DNA of 64,000 nucleotides from Panicum virgatum. Lineage: Eukaryota > Streptophyta > Magnoliopsida > Poales > Poaceae. The stretch is taken from positions 55,706,951-55,770,950 of the forward strand of contig NC_053138.1 of the NCBI RefSeq assembly GCF_016808335.1. Direction: 5' to 3'. Below the pieces are notes generated by a model that was not told where the DNA came from, ran no database searches, and saw only the letters and a list, made by a program, of their open reading frames with translations. Positions 21,987 to 33,513 of the stretch are shown piece by piece (the stretch's first letter is position 1; each line of letters starts with the position of its first letter). The position numbers and the translations under genes were made by a program.

Positions 21987-23673
21987 TTACTTCTTCAGCT
22001 CTACTAACTCATTGGGTGGCATCCGATAGGGTCTTCGGGAAATTGGTGCCGTTCCCGATTGCAATTCAATGGCAAATTCAACATTATGATCTGGTGGCAT
22101 TCCCGGTATGTCCTCCGGAAAAATATCGGGGTATTCACACACCACCGGTATTTCTGCCAAACTTTTGCCCTCAATGTGATTGGCATTAGGGGTCAATGAT
22201 TCATGGCCCTCTAGATGCAAAGTTATAGGACCATGAATGGAAGAATTGATGTGCACCGAATGTGGAAGAGTGTCCAGAAGGACCCCCTGTTCTTCCAGCC
22301 AATTCATGCCAAGTATAAGATCCACTTTTTGAGTGGGTAGAACTATAGGGTGTGTGATAAATATTCTTCCATGCAACCGCAGAGGTACCCTTCTGACAAT
22401 TTGATTGGTAATCAATTGGCCCCCGGGCGAATGAATATTATACGGACTTGGCATGTTTTCTACTTTCAACCCAAGCCTACATACACCTTCCTTGCTAATA
22501 AACGTATGTGATGCCCCTGAATCGAATAATACTTTAACGGGTTGACCATTAACTGAGAACGTACCCGTCATCACTGGAGCTCCCTCTAAGATGCCCTCGA
22601 GGGTGGTGTAGTGTACTTGCCCTGGCTTGAAATGAGCCACTCACTGCTTCTGGTTCTGCTGACTTGATTGCTGGCATTGCTTTGGCGGCACCGGGCAGTT
22701 CCGTGCAAAATGTCCAGGCTATCCACAATTATAACATGGGAATAAATTGGGACGCATCCCTGGCTGCTGCATCCATTCCTTCTGCTCATTCTGCTGAGGA
22801 ACAGGAGGTCTGACTGTCCCCTGGGGCTGTGTGTACTGAGGTGGCCTGTATCCCCACTGTTGCTATGGTGGCCCATACGCAGGCTGGTGCTGAAAGGGGG
22901 CTCGCTGTGAGCCCGACTGCACTAGGCGAAACCTCTGAGGAGCACTGCTAGAAGATCCCGCTGCCGGCGCCTTTCTCTTCTTCTCTGCCTTATGAGCCAG
23001 ATGGGAGTCTTCCTAAATTATAGCCCCATTGACTAGCTCACTGAAACTATCAAACTTGATCATTGCCAGGCAGGCGATCTTGGAGTTTGCTGCTAAGCCC
23101 CTGCCTGAAGCAAGCTTGCTTCTTCTCATCAGTGTCCACATGGTACCCGGTATACTGTGACAAAGTATTGAAGGCTTGGGAATACTGTAGCACACTATTG
23201 TTACCCTGTTTAAGGGCCAGAAACTCTGAGTTTTCTTCTGATCACTCCTGCCAGAATATGATGTGCCCAGAATGCTTCTTCAAATTGTGCCCAGGTGAAC
23301 TGAGTACCAGCAGGGAACATGGCCACGTGATTCTCCCACCAGGTACGCGCGAACCCCTCAGCTGCTAGGCTTCCAATCCTGCTTTGTCCCCATCATTGTA
23401 CGGGTGCAGGGTAAACCTGGACTCAATGGCCCGAAGCCAGCTGTCCGCTTCCAGTGGTTCATCCGCCTTATGGAAAAGCGGTGGCTGAGTAGCCAAAAAC
23501 TCCGGGTATCCAGAAGCAGGTGGCTGGTGGTGATGGTCAGGCCGCAGCGCTCTGCCCTGCGCCACAAGCTCACGGAGGAGTGCCGTCTGCTCGTCGCGCC
23601 CAGTGAGCATGGCCGCAATGGCCTGAGCCAAATCAGGAGGGTTCGGTGGGTCTGCCATTTTGCATTCAACCAT
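21987..23673 (-). pseudogene. Gypsy gag and protease, degenerate
   Basis: Gag begins near 23673 (MADPPNPPDLAQAIAAML) and passes through several frames. A zinc knuckle of the CYNC..GHFARNC type near 22690-22740 carries a TAG inside it. The protease motif LFDSGASHTFIS lies near 22510-22550 in the open stretch 21987-22640, followed by the VDLILGMNWL segment. These are typical retropepsin features of Gypsy elements. Confidence 0.82.
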
Positions 23674-24277
23674 GATTGGATTAGTTACATATCGTGATTA
23701 CATAAAAATAATCTCGACAGCGACTAATATCCAAATCATGGAAGAAATTGCAGAAAATAAATTATCTAAACACATTGTAGAGGTCTCTGTCTGCGCTCAA
23801 CCGGTTAGACCAGTGCAACCGACCGGTCAGACCGGTCTGCATGGCGCTGTGCACTTCGACGTGGATCAACCGGTTAGACCGGTGGCCAAAACCGATCAGA
23901 CTGTTCTTCACCTAGAAATCATGTTCAGAGCTAAAGTTGTGTGCTAAACCCCTTAAACCAAATCCTCAAATGCAACTTTGAAAATAACAGATGCCATGAT
24001 GCATGATGTGATGCAAGAGTCCATAAACCGACTCACATATACAACCGGAAAAATTATAAACAGCATGATGCATGCACGTCCTACGCCAACCCCTTAATCA
24101 AAACGGAACATCTAACTGCGTCTCTAACATAACCTATATATAGGGCTTACTACAAATAATTCCCACCCATACTACTAACTACTCTCATCCTAAGTCAAAA
24201 TTTCATTTTTAGTTTGTAATATCCGAAAATTAGTCGTGCTCGTACCATCCCCAGTGTGTTTCGGCTCTGATACCAGC
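23674..24277 (-). other. Gypsy 5' leader and primer-binding site
   Basis: Untranslated leader between primer-binding site and gag. The reverse complement of TGGTATCAGAGC lies at 24264-24275, two bases inside the LTR boundary, which shows that the right-hand LTR is the 5' LTR. ACCGGTTAGACC and ACCGGTCAGACCGGT repeats occur at about 23800-23905, outside any LTR. Confidence 0.75.
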
Positions 24278-26905
24278 TGTGATGAAACTGCCAAATTAAA
24301 ACTCTAAATGAAGCATAATGGCCGTCATTTGAACACATCGGGCGCATTAGTTTAATGGTTTAATTTGACTGTCCATTCTCAACCCACGGCCCAATCGAAA
24401 CAACATCGGTAGTCCCACGTGAAGGCGGACGCAGATGGTAAGAGCACGACATATACTTGAAAATACAACAATAACATGCGATAGAGCTTTAGGTTTTACA
24501 AACCGAGTTCAAATACACAATAACTTACATAATTTGCATCTTCAAATAATTTACAATCTTCACAAGAGAGTAGCCAAAGTTCAAATGTAGAAGAAACTAC
24601 AAAACACTACTCCGACCGACTCTGCTTGCCTGCAACCAGTCAGACCGGTTCGCCCCACTGATCAGACCGGCCTGCATGAACAACCCCACGTAGACACCGG
24701 TCAGACCGGTCTCTCTGACCGGTCAGACCGGTCCAACCAAAACAGACAGGTTGCACACTCTGCCCACAAGTGTGCAACCCAACAAAACTCCTAGCCTAAG
24801 GGTCTCGATCCACCACTTCCCACCCCTCTGCATCACGGCGGATAAATTTGACACAACAGGGGCAGAAATCCACGTTTGGGTGCCCTGAAATAAAAAATTG
24901 TGGCAACAAACCCTGAGCAACTAATACTCAGCAAGACTTACCTGACCAGTGGGTATACCTAGCCCACATACCTAGACATGCAAGGTATTTGGCTGGTGGT
25001 TATTTTGCAGAAAAAGCGACTAAAGTAAATCCTTACTTTCATTATTTTAGCTCCGGATTCTATGTAAATTAACCACAATCTATCATTTGCACACCCAACT
25101 ATAACAAACATGTGGGGCAATAAATAATAATTCAGTGTATTCATCATCATACATATATAATTATCCTTCCATCATGAGACTACGATGCGGCAAAGAGATC
25201 AAGGCTCTCATAACTGCGAGACACGGCGAATCGATTCGATTTAACCTTGCAAGGTGGACCTAACCAACACGGCACACATAAGCCCTGTCGGACCACACGC
25301 ACCAACCCTTCCCCTCCCCGCCTCGAACTACAGGACCGCCCCACCATCATATGGTCAGCCGAGCTCAACGTGAGACCACCAAAGTAATACATGCATCCCC
25401 ATTTCTCCGCGACTACTCGACTACCCCAGGAGGTGAGATAGAGTCATGTACTTTTGAAGCAAGGCAGTACTAGGCTTACCGGTTTCGACTACCTCCTACT
25501 CCCGGCATGGGGTTAGTACAATTCAATCCCTGATCAGCACTGCCGACAACGGCCGGTCCTTAATCGACACAGACGGGACTAAGACAACCAGGAACCCTGT
25601 CCTACTGTCATACCTATATATCATCATCATTTCCCGTCCGGCCTCAATTTCCATTCATTTCATATCAAATGAAATAACCCCTGTACTGGAACATAAATAT
25701 ATCCTATATCGCGCAAGTAACCGGAAATTACTCGACTTCTAATCATCCTATATCTCGCAAGTGACCAGAAATCACTCGGCTTCTACCGAGTACTATTAAG
25801 CATAGCATTTCATTCGTTCTATACATACTAGTATAACTCAAGGGAACCTAGAAATCATGCAACTAGGGTTCCAAATAATTCCTAAATCTAATGCACAAGT
25901 AATAGAGATGTATATAGGTGTCATAATTTGAAATAATAGGACATGCACCGGGGCTTGCCTTGAGTCTGCTGCTCCGTACTAGGGTCCGCTGGGCCTTGGG
26001 CCGCCTCCTCACAAACCTCCTGCTGCGGGGCTTACCCCTGCGACTCCTGTGGCTCCGCAACCTCCTCGTATACCACCTCCTCCGCGGTGGCTGCTACACG
26101 TGTGCATATGCATATGACATAAGAATGCATGCATGATTTATAAAAATTACAAGTAACCAGTACCCGAATTAATTCCTAACTAATTGCACCCACAACCTCC
26201 TATTTAACCCCCCCCCCCCCTCTGCCACTGCCACACCGGTCAGACCAGTCCATCCGATCGGTCAGACCGGTCGTACTTAACCAAACCGTGATACCGGTCA
26301 GACCGGTCACTCCGACCAGTCAGACTGGTCCTACCCAGACCAACAACTGGAATCCTTGGCGCGGTGAAAATCGCCCACCAATTCCAAAACTCTCCTAGGA
26401 ACTAATTCAGGGGTGCATTTGGACGTGTTTGACCAGAGGGAATCACCTAAAATCGCCTAGAACGGGAGATCGACCATCACACGCAAAAATACCTTGGATG
26501 AGTCTTTCCCCCGCGAAGAACTTAGGATCCACGTCTTTCCAGGGAGGAGCTCATGGAGAGGATGATCCTTGACCCCGATTTGCAACTCCCCAAGCCTTAC
26601 AATGGAGTTTGGAGTGAGGGCTTAGGGAGTGAGGGTTTGGGAGAGGGGATCTCGGGAGAGAGAGGGAGTTGGCGTGGTGAGGATGAGTGAACTGGTGAGG
26701 CAGAGAGAGAGAGAGTGGTTTAAATGATGTGGGGCCCAAAAATGGTTGGCCCAGGTTCAACCGGTCAGACCGGTTGTCCCGACCGGTCAGACTGGTCCGG
26801 CCCAAACTGGTAGGAACAAAATTTGACTTGGTGATTTGTCGCGTGAGTTTAAACTAATGACCGTGATTAACTTAATTACACATGATTAACACCTGAGGTG
26901 TTACA
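24278..26905 (-). repeat. Gypsy LTR-A, long form (5' LTR)
   Basis: 2628 bp with the same ends as the short form. Both outer parts align with 17898-19140 at roughly 90% by eye. The extra central ~1.39 kb (about 24944-26335) is bounded by short near-identical tracts (TACCTGACCA and TACCCAGACCA). No reading frame is supported. A run of 13 C is at 26208-26220, and ACCGGTCAGACCGGT repeats are at 24640-24735, 26235-26330 and 26758-26800. Confidence 0.82.
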
Positions 26906-27320
26906 ATTCTTCCCCCTAAAAGAAATCTCGTCCCGAGATTTAAAGTGTGGATACTAATTTGAAGTGAGGAAAGTGTAGTTAGGTACCTCGATGAGTATTT
27001 AGAAACTCCGGATAGTTGGACTCAAGAAACTCTTTTGTTTCCCAGGTGGCTTCTCGCTCGGAGTGATTACTCCACTGGACTTTGTAGAAATGGTTGATTT
27101 GATTTCGAGTGACCCGAGTCTTGTGATCAACAATCTTCACCTGATGCTTTGGATAAGCAAGATCAGGTTCCAGTTGGAGACCCTCCATATCCACCATTTC
27201 GGTTGGAACACGAAGGCATTTCTTGAGCTGGGAAACATAAAAAATATTGTGGATTGCCGATAAACGTGGGGGAAGTTCCACACGATATGCCACTGGTCCA
27301 CACCGCTCTATAATAGGAAA
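26906..27320 (-). pseudogene. Second Gypsy internal fragment (integrase C-terminus and chromodomain)
   Basis: Repeats the end of pol next to the LTR: FPIIERCGPVAYRVELPPRLSAIHNIF and the chromodomain-like tail. Unlike the copy at 19214 it contains about 20 extra residues (EMVDMEGLQLEPDLAYPKH). It is therefore a remnant of a different element copy rather than a duplicate. It stops abruptly at 27320. Confidence 0.85.
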
Positions 27321-29954
27321 CAAAAACTAACATGACAAAGCCGTTACATCAACCGAACCCAAAAATATGCTACGCGACAGACCGTAGGAGTGTCTCGGCT
27401 CCATACATCTGACCGGGTTAGCTACCCCGACACCGACGAGCTCCTCGAGCACTCGGGCGGTAGCATTCTCTCGAGCCGACTGACTTAATAAGCTAAGGCC
27501 AGTGCCCATTTAGCCGTATGATTGTACTGTAATACTTGACTAGAATCCTGCCAATTACCGGTCCTTAATTTGACAAGGGTGATAAGTTCCTAAAATGCGC
27601 CGGAAACGCATACTGAACCAAACCATAGCCATCATCCATTTTTTCCATCCATTTTATCATCCATTTTTTTTCCTACATCCTTATACCATTATATCCGCTA
27701 GACCATATATTCACCCGCGTCTACCATAGAGTTTTTATCCTTTAAAAATAACCATATAAATGTATATTTTTTTAAAAAAACAACCCATGTGATGCTACTT
27801 AACTATTGTGCTAATACTATGCCAATTAAGCATATGACTCCGGGCTAATAACCCATAAACTTATGGCGACAAGGAATAAAAGGTGCAACTTATCAAGGAA
27901 GGTAAATGCATGAAATAGGACGTGTCTACCCGACATAAAATGACATTTGGACTCATAAAATCATCATCGCATGCAAATAATTGTAGGCTTAGGAATTTAA
28001 ATAGAAGCAAGAATGATCAAGGAGGTGCTTGCCTTGTTGCTGATCGTTGATATTCTCAAGTATTAGCTCAGCGTCTCGCTTGGCGTTTGGCGCAGTAACA
28101 AACGTCTCATCGTCTACTCGAGACGGCCGAACGAAAGCACATACAAAAGAACCAAATAAACAGCAATGAACAATCAAATAAACACCATGAGATGATAGAG
28201 CATAATTTTATAAAAAAAAGTTACTATATAGAAGTATTTAATTTTGGGGTTCTTTTGAGCAAGTTGGGGAGGTTTGAAACTTAAAACAGATTAATTGTGT
28301 ATTTCTCATTTTATTTTTGTAAAGGAAAACGGCCACTTTGCTTGATTAGTAGGTTGAGAGGCAACAAGGTACTCAGTGCTCACCAAAAGGCTCGTCGAAG
28401 GTCCAGGCGAGGCAAGGAACAAGGCTGGGTGTGGTGAGGTGACGCCGACTTGCGGTGCAGCGGCCACGACGTGCTTGCGGTTCGGCTTCGGCGTTGTTTC
28501 CCCGGCTCGCGGCGTCGGCGTCGGCGTTGACGTCGGCGTCGATCTCCGGCTCGGCTCTCTTGGTCGTCGACGTCGTCGTTGCTCCCGGCAGCGGCTTCAG
28601 CTCGGCGGCGTCGTCTTTGCGTCGCGGTAGTGAGCAAGGCCGGCGCGACGGAGGCTTGCGGTACGACGAAGCTCGGCTGCTGCGGCGTCGACATGGCTGC
28701 GGTGTCCCGTCGGCCAGGTCGTAGGCTTCCAAGGTAGCAACTCCGGGTCAGTGTTGTTCACGTAGTCTGCAGCTTCTCGACGTCGAGTGTTGTTTATTCT
28801 TGCGCTAGGAAAAACAGAGGGAGATGGATGGAAGAGAGGAGAGCCGAGTGATGCCGCTGTGCCTGCTGATGCGTGAGTGTGCAGGAAGTGAGTGAGAGTG
28901 CATATGTGCATGCATGTATGCTTGGCGTGGAGAAGCACTGGTGCTAGCTGCGCTGCTCTGCTGGTTGTTCTGGTGGAGAGAGAAGAGAGGAGAGATGGCC
29001 GAAAGAGATTAGAGCAAAACACAAGACCAGCAGCCAAATGCTTCGTGGGGAAGAAAAATCAGCGGAGGGAGAGAGAGGAGAGTTAATGCTGCCTATGCTG
29101 TGCCTTTTGTCCACCGACAGAGAGAGAGAGAGCAGTGAGCGAGTGAATGCCTGCTGCCGAGAGAGAGAAAGTGCAGCTGAGAGAGGAAAGGTGAGCGGCG
29201 TGCTCCGCCTTGACTGGGAACAGAGACGGAGGACGGAGATAGAGGTGAGGTGGACAAGAAGAGCAGCGCGTGGTCGGCGTGCGGCACTGGAGCTCCCCTG
29301 GCTTTGATTGCGCTTACGTCCAGCGCATGTTCTTGCTCCGAGCGGCGCGGTTGGTCGGTGCGGCGTGGCCGATTTCCACCGCTGCACAGAAAAAAGGAGA
29401 GGAGCCCGAGGTGGTGGTGACAGGGCTGTGGAGGGCGGGCCGTGCTGTGCCGCTTGGTGACGCGGCTCAGAGGAGCAGCGTCGGTCACCGGCGCGCGCGG
29501 CCTCTACGCGGACGGCGCAGGGCGCAGCGACGGGCAGTGCGGGCCTGCGGGGAAGACGACGGGGCGGAGCCGCTGACGCGCGGGCCCGGCAAGCAGGGCG
29601 CTGCGGGGAGAGGGAGGGGAGGCGGCCGGGCCGAGCGGCTGGACTGGGCCGGTTGGGTTTCAGCCCAAGCCGAGACGAGCTCTTCTTTTTTTTTACTTTC
29701 AAACCAAGATTCAAATTCAAATAAAATTTGTTCAAAAACATTGAGAAGCTCACCAGAATTTATCTAGTGCTTTAGGATCTTATGTAAAGGTTTGAGAATT
29801 TATTTTATCACTCATCTTTTAGCAACATTTTTAAACATGCTCAAGGAGGGTTATTAATGCATAAAGTATGAGAAGAGCCAAATAAAAACCAAATCAAGCA
29901 TTGATTTATTTATTTATCTTAATTTTATTTATATTTGAAATTTGGGCTGTTACA
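27321..29954 (-). repeat. LTR remnant of a second Gypsy-type family
   Basis: The right end (29954) is an LTR start in reverse orientation: TGTAACAGCCCAAATTTCAA, a common Gypsy LTR opening. Interior features include a GC-rich stretch (28380-28740), GA-rich microsatellite sequence (28970-29200) and another GC-rich stretch (29260-29690). Open frames on both strands here are compositional and were not called. The left part is truncated where LTR-A DNA joins. Confidence 0.55.
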
Positions 29955-30261
29955 CTGGTCATGCTCGTGGCCTTCGCCGTCGTTGTTCACGGTTTCTTAT
30001 GGATCCTGGTATGCTCGCTCGCTCTTTGTCCCGTCAAACATTTATGCTCATTTGCATTGCTCAAGTGCTCAACCTGCAGCGTGCCTTGCTCTCCTTGAAC
30101 TAACCATTGACACCTGCCTGTACTGTGTTTATTTAACTTGATATACAATGACGGCGGCGCCTTCACTGCAGGGTCACTGCCGTGGCGACGACAAGAGCTC
30201 GGCCGGCAGCGGGGCCGACGAGGAGATGGTGGGGTGCAGGTGTAGCGCCTTGGACGTTTAG
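29955..30261 (+). pseudogene. Small membrane-protein gene 1, 3' part
   Basis: Exon 29955-30008 encodes a membrane segment (LVMLVAFAVVVHGFLWIL) and ends in a GT donor at 30009. The last exon, 30172-30261, follows a CAG acceptor and encodes a short hydrophilic, Cys-containing tail (GHCRGDDKSSAG, GCRCSALDV) with a TAG stop. Phases match. Together with 17638-17897 this makes a protein of about 130 residues with one predicted membrane segment. I do not recognise the family. Confidence 0.55.
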
Positions 30262-30875
30262 CCGGCCGATTTGGCCTCCTGGCCCTTCACGTTCGTCATG
30301 TGCGTGCGATGCACTTGCTGTAGTTTAGGCCACAACATGAGCAAGCTCTTTGTGGTGGCGCGTCGGCGTCGCTTCTTTGTTTCAGACAGTCGTGCCTAGC
30401 ATAGCATGTGCTTGTATATACACTGTCGTCTCTGGATGTCTGGATACGTCGCACTCGGTAGTAGCTTGTGTTGTTACTGATCAGCTGTATTTGCCACATG
30501 CAGCCGGACAAAAGGGTGCGCCTTCTCTGCTCTACACTTGCCAAATAGAGTTAGGTTCGGTGAGTGTGACAACTTGGCTTGGTCAGAATTCATATTCATG
30601 GTCCTTTTTGTTCCCTCTTGGTCTTGGTCGAGTCCTAGTCTGTTTCATGGTGCGGTGAGTCCGAGTTGGACTATATATACGCGTTCGTTAGCCGTGCCTG
30701 AATCCATAAAAGGATTGGACGTGGTACGTACGTGTTACCTCAACACACAACCAACTCCCAAGTGCCGATCGAGTTCATCCAGCCGGCTACGACTGACTAC
30801 TCTTTCAGTAACTTAGCTTTTCTGCGCGCGTGCGACAAATCGATCGTCGGCGAGCTCAGTGTTGGCACGCACCAT
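30262..30875 (+). promoter_or_regulatory. Intergenic region and likely promoter of membrane-protein gene 2
   Basis: About 600 bp between two small membrane-protein genes. A TATA-like CTATATATACG lies near 30669-30680, roughly 200 bp before the ATG at 30876, with a plausible 5' UTR in between. No other coding frame is supported. Confidence 0.4.
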
Positions 30876-31099
30876 ATGGCTGAGTCTTCGATGGCCGTGA
30901 ACCTCATCATGTGCGACAACGTCGGCCACGCATCGAGAGATCACGACCGCTGCCACCACTGCTCGACACCTACAGCGAAGCCACTCACCCCGGGCACCAA
31001 GCTCTGCATGATTGTACGTAATAATATAATAATCTGCAGGCCTAGTTCGATCAGTTTAATTATTTGTTCCCCAGTGCTTGTTGCAACTATAGCATGCTG

Positions 31100-32040
31100 A
31101 ATATATAGCCTGCAAAAATCCAGAATCAGACGAGGACGCTAGTGGCCGTTGAGAAAATATTAGGTGCAAACCACCTCTTCCGTGGAATCGTGAAAAGCCC
31201 CCTTGAAACTCACACTTCAAGTTTTTTTATCATGTGCATGGTTGTCGGGGATATTACCCCGAGGTCCCTGAACCACCCCCCCCCCCCCCCCTACGAGGAT
31301 ACGGGATGGTCCAATACTATCCTATACGTAGAGGGGTCCACCAGAGATTACTCAGGAAAACCAAGGCTCACTCGGGGTGATACAAGGAAGGATTATAACA
31401 CAATGAAGACTAGAGTTAGAGTTGTAGTATGCGAGATCACTTGGATAGAGTTGTAACACGGAAGGAATATGTAATCTATTCCGAGTAGGACTCTGCAATG
31501 TAACTCTATTCCCCGGACTAGAGTAGTCGGGGTCGGGACCGGAGAATCTATTAATCACGTGCGCGAGTAGACTTGCATGCGTCGCACGCAGAAGGGCGCT
31601 ACTGGTTGTCTTCCTTGGTGAGCCGGGGGCGGCCAGAGTTCGGGGCCTACGGGTTGGGGTTGCCGGGGTCCCGTGGCCACTAGCGACCTTAGAAGAGGGG
31701 GTGGGGTGGTAGTGGGTGGTGGCGGGTTGCGGGACGGCGGTGGGGGCGCCGCCGGCCGGGGGCGGCGGTTTGACAACTGGTGGACCAAGGACCGGGCGGG
31801 GGAGCTCGGATCAGAGCTAATTAGTGCCAACAGGTGGGGGGATATGAAGAAAATTACTTGTGATGAAACCGCTGCAAATCGCTGAAGGCGATGAATACGC
31901 CCCCATTGGGACAACCTCAAGGAAAACTGTTGGCATGCAGTCAAAGCTCATTGGCAAGCACCGCGCCCTGTTCGGGGTGGCTCCAGCGGCGCTGCTTTAT
32001 CTCAGCAGCAACCACGAAATTGTTTCCCATCCGCCTCAGC
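31100..32040 (+). other. Intron of membrane-protein gene 2 with a possible LTR fragment
   Basis: At 31243 the sequence TGTCGGGGATATTACCCC resembles the opening of a Gypsy LTR, followed by a run of 16 C (31276-31291). The end of that element could not be identified. The stretch 31860-32040 has open frames on +, but none extends into the membrane exon in phase. Confidence 0.3.
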
Positions 32041-33159
32041 CATTACTACATAATTCTTTTTGGAGGCGGGTGTTTTATATTTTTGGAGGCGGGCAAAGGC
32101 AACCGCCTCCAATGGAAGGCCACGGTTAATCAGTGAGCTACGGAGGCGGTTGGACTGCCCGCCTCGGTTAATCGAACAGGAAAAAAAAAGAAACCCCATG
32201 GATGGGCCCGCCGAGCCCATCCACGGGCCCGCCGAGCCCATCCACGGCTGTCGCCGCCGCTCGCTGCTCGCCGCCGGGATCTGGCCGGCCATCGGCAGAC
32301 CCGCCACTCTTCGGCCAGATCCGCCGCCCTCTGCCTCGGGCGACATCGCCATGGAGGAGGAGGAGGAGGAGCGCTCGCACACCACCTGGACCTCTCCATG
32401 GAGGTGGAGGAGGAGCGCTCGCACGCCGAGCGCCGGGTCTGGCCTCCCGCCTTCGGATCCGGCCTTCCCGCCTTCGGATCCTAGCCGGCGTGGCGGAAGA
32501 GCTCGAGGGAGAGCTGCTGCCCACACCTCTGCCGTCCGCGCGTCGCCGCCTCAGTCGCGCCCGCGGCTGCCGTCCCTGCCTCGGCCGTGCCAATGCCACC
32601 GTCCTCGCGCCGCCGTCCGCGCGCCGCCGCGCCGCCGTCCGCGGGTCACCGCCCCAGCCTGGATCCGCCCCGGTCGCTCGCCCTCGGCCTGGATCCGAGA
32701 GGGAGGGAGGAACGCCGCGCGAGAGGGAGGGTGAGGGGCGCCGTCGGGAGGGAGGGAGAGAGAGAAGGGAGGGTCGGGTGGAGGGAGAGATCGAGGGGCG
32801 CTGGTAATGAGTCCAAACCCTAACTTCTGTATATATAGGGAACCCTGCTAATGGGCCTTCTGGACTTCTTTGGGCCTCAGTATTTTAGGAGGCGGGTCTT
32901 ATATTACGACTGCCTCCGTAAATCTATTTACCGAGGCAGTTATGTTAGGATGACCGCCTCGGTTAATCTATATTAACCGAAGCAGACATTTTAAGGGCAA
33001 CCGCCTCGGTTAATCGGTTTTGCGATGCGGTTTTTTAACCGTCCCGGTTAATAAAAAATGACTGTCTTGGTTAATCGCAGACATTAACCGAGACGGTTAA
33101 AAATTATGCTCGCCTCCGAGGCTATTTTTAAAGGTCGCAGTTAATTTTTTTTAGTAGTG
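32041..33159. mobile_element. Non-autonomous CACTA-type transposon
   Basis: 1119 bp, ends CATTACTA at left (an altered CACTACTA) and TAGTAGTG at right, flanked by a 3-bp AGC duplication (32038-32040, 33160-33162). The subterminal regions contain many copies of GGAGGCGG and of CCGCCTCGGTTAAT on both strands, typical of transposase-binding repeats in CACTA elements. The GC-rich centre (32170-32810) has long open frames on several strands without recognisable protein; they are compositional. Confidence 0.8.
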
Positions 33160-33238
33160 AGCCGTATGGGCATGATGGGGCTCGCGGTGCTGATTGGTAT
33201 CTTCGGTTACTGGGCGTTCTTTCCCTTGTCCAAGTTCC

Positions 33239-33344
33239 AGTTCTGGACCTTCGTACTGGCCGGTCCCTGCTGCCTTACATGGTTGGCTCCCTGTTCTGGA
33301 CCTTCGTACTGGCCGGTGTCTGTTGCCTTACATGGTTGGCTATG
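33239..33344 (+). repeat. 53-bp tandem duplication in an exon
   Basis: Two adjacent units start with TTCTGGACCTTCGTACTGGC at 33239 and 33292 and differ at only a few bases. As 53 is not a multiple of three, the second unit is read in a different frame. Confidence 0.85.
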
Positions 33345-33513
33345 GATTACGGTACGTTTTCATTTCTGATATATACGCGTCTCTCAGCAATTCAATGTCG
33401 TCGTTTTGCTGCAACGTGCTGGGATACTACTGCTGTCTTTTGAAACTGATTGTAGGAGGGTGCTGCTTGGGCCGGAGGGAGGACGCAGACCAAATGCAAA
33501 TGGGTTGCAGCTG

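Larger units (their letters stand above)
17898..29954 (-). mobile_element. Block of Gypsy retrotransposon DNA splitting a gene
   Basis: About 12.06 kb, all in reverse orientation. From left to right: LTR-A (17898-19140), a full internal region (19141-24277), a longer LTR-A (24278-26905), 415 bp of a second internal region (26906-27320), then part of an LTR of another family (27321-29954). The two outer flanks read through in the same gene (17897 into 29955), so the block behaves as one insertion. No 5-bp target duplication is visible (TTGTC left, CTGGT right), as expected if the two ends belong to different elements. Confidence 0.8.
30876..33513 (+). pseudogene. Small membrane-protein gene 2, broken
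   Basis: Exon 1 is 30876-31013 (46 codons, rich in Cys and His: CDNVGHASRDHDRCHHC) with a strong GTACGT donor. Exon 2 is about 33162-33350 and encodes hydrophobic segments (MGMMGLAVLIGIFGYWAFF, FWTFVLAG). Exon 3 is about 33457-33513 and gives a Cys-containing tail (GGCCLGRREDADQMQMGCS) with a TGA stop. A CACTA element sits exactly at the exon 2 acceptor, and exon 2 contains a 53-bp tandem duplication (33239-33344) that shifts the frame; one unit alone would read through to exon 3. The family is not recognised. The layout (membrane segment, then a short Cys-rich last exon) resembles gene 1 upstream, but homology between them is not shown. Confidence 0.5.

Noticed and set aside
28373..29767. 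Open frames in the GC-rich and GA-rich part of the second Gypsy LTR
   Set aside because: Repetitive composition inside an LTR; products are Ser/Arg/Pro-rich with no domain.
17898..29954. Searched for a 5-bp target duplication that would make the block one intact element
   Set aside because: TTGTC on the left and CTGGT on the right do not match, and the two ends are from different LTR families.
32060..32820. Several overlapping open frames on both strands in the GC-rich centre of the CACTA element
   Set aside because: Arg/Pro/Ala-rich low-complexity products with no consistent frame and no transposase motif; explained by base composition.
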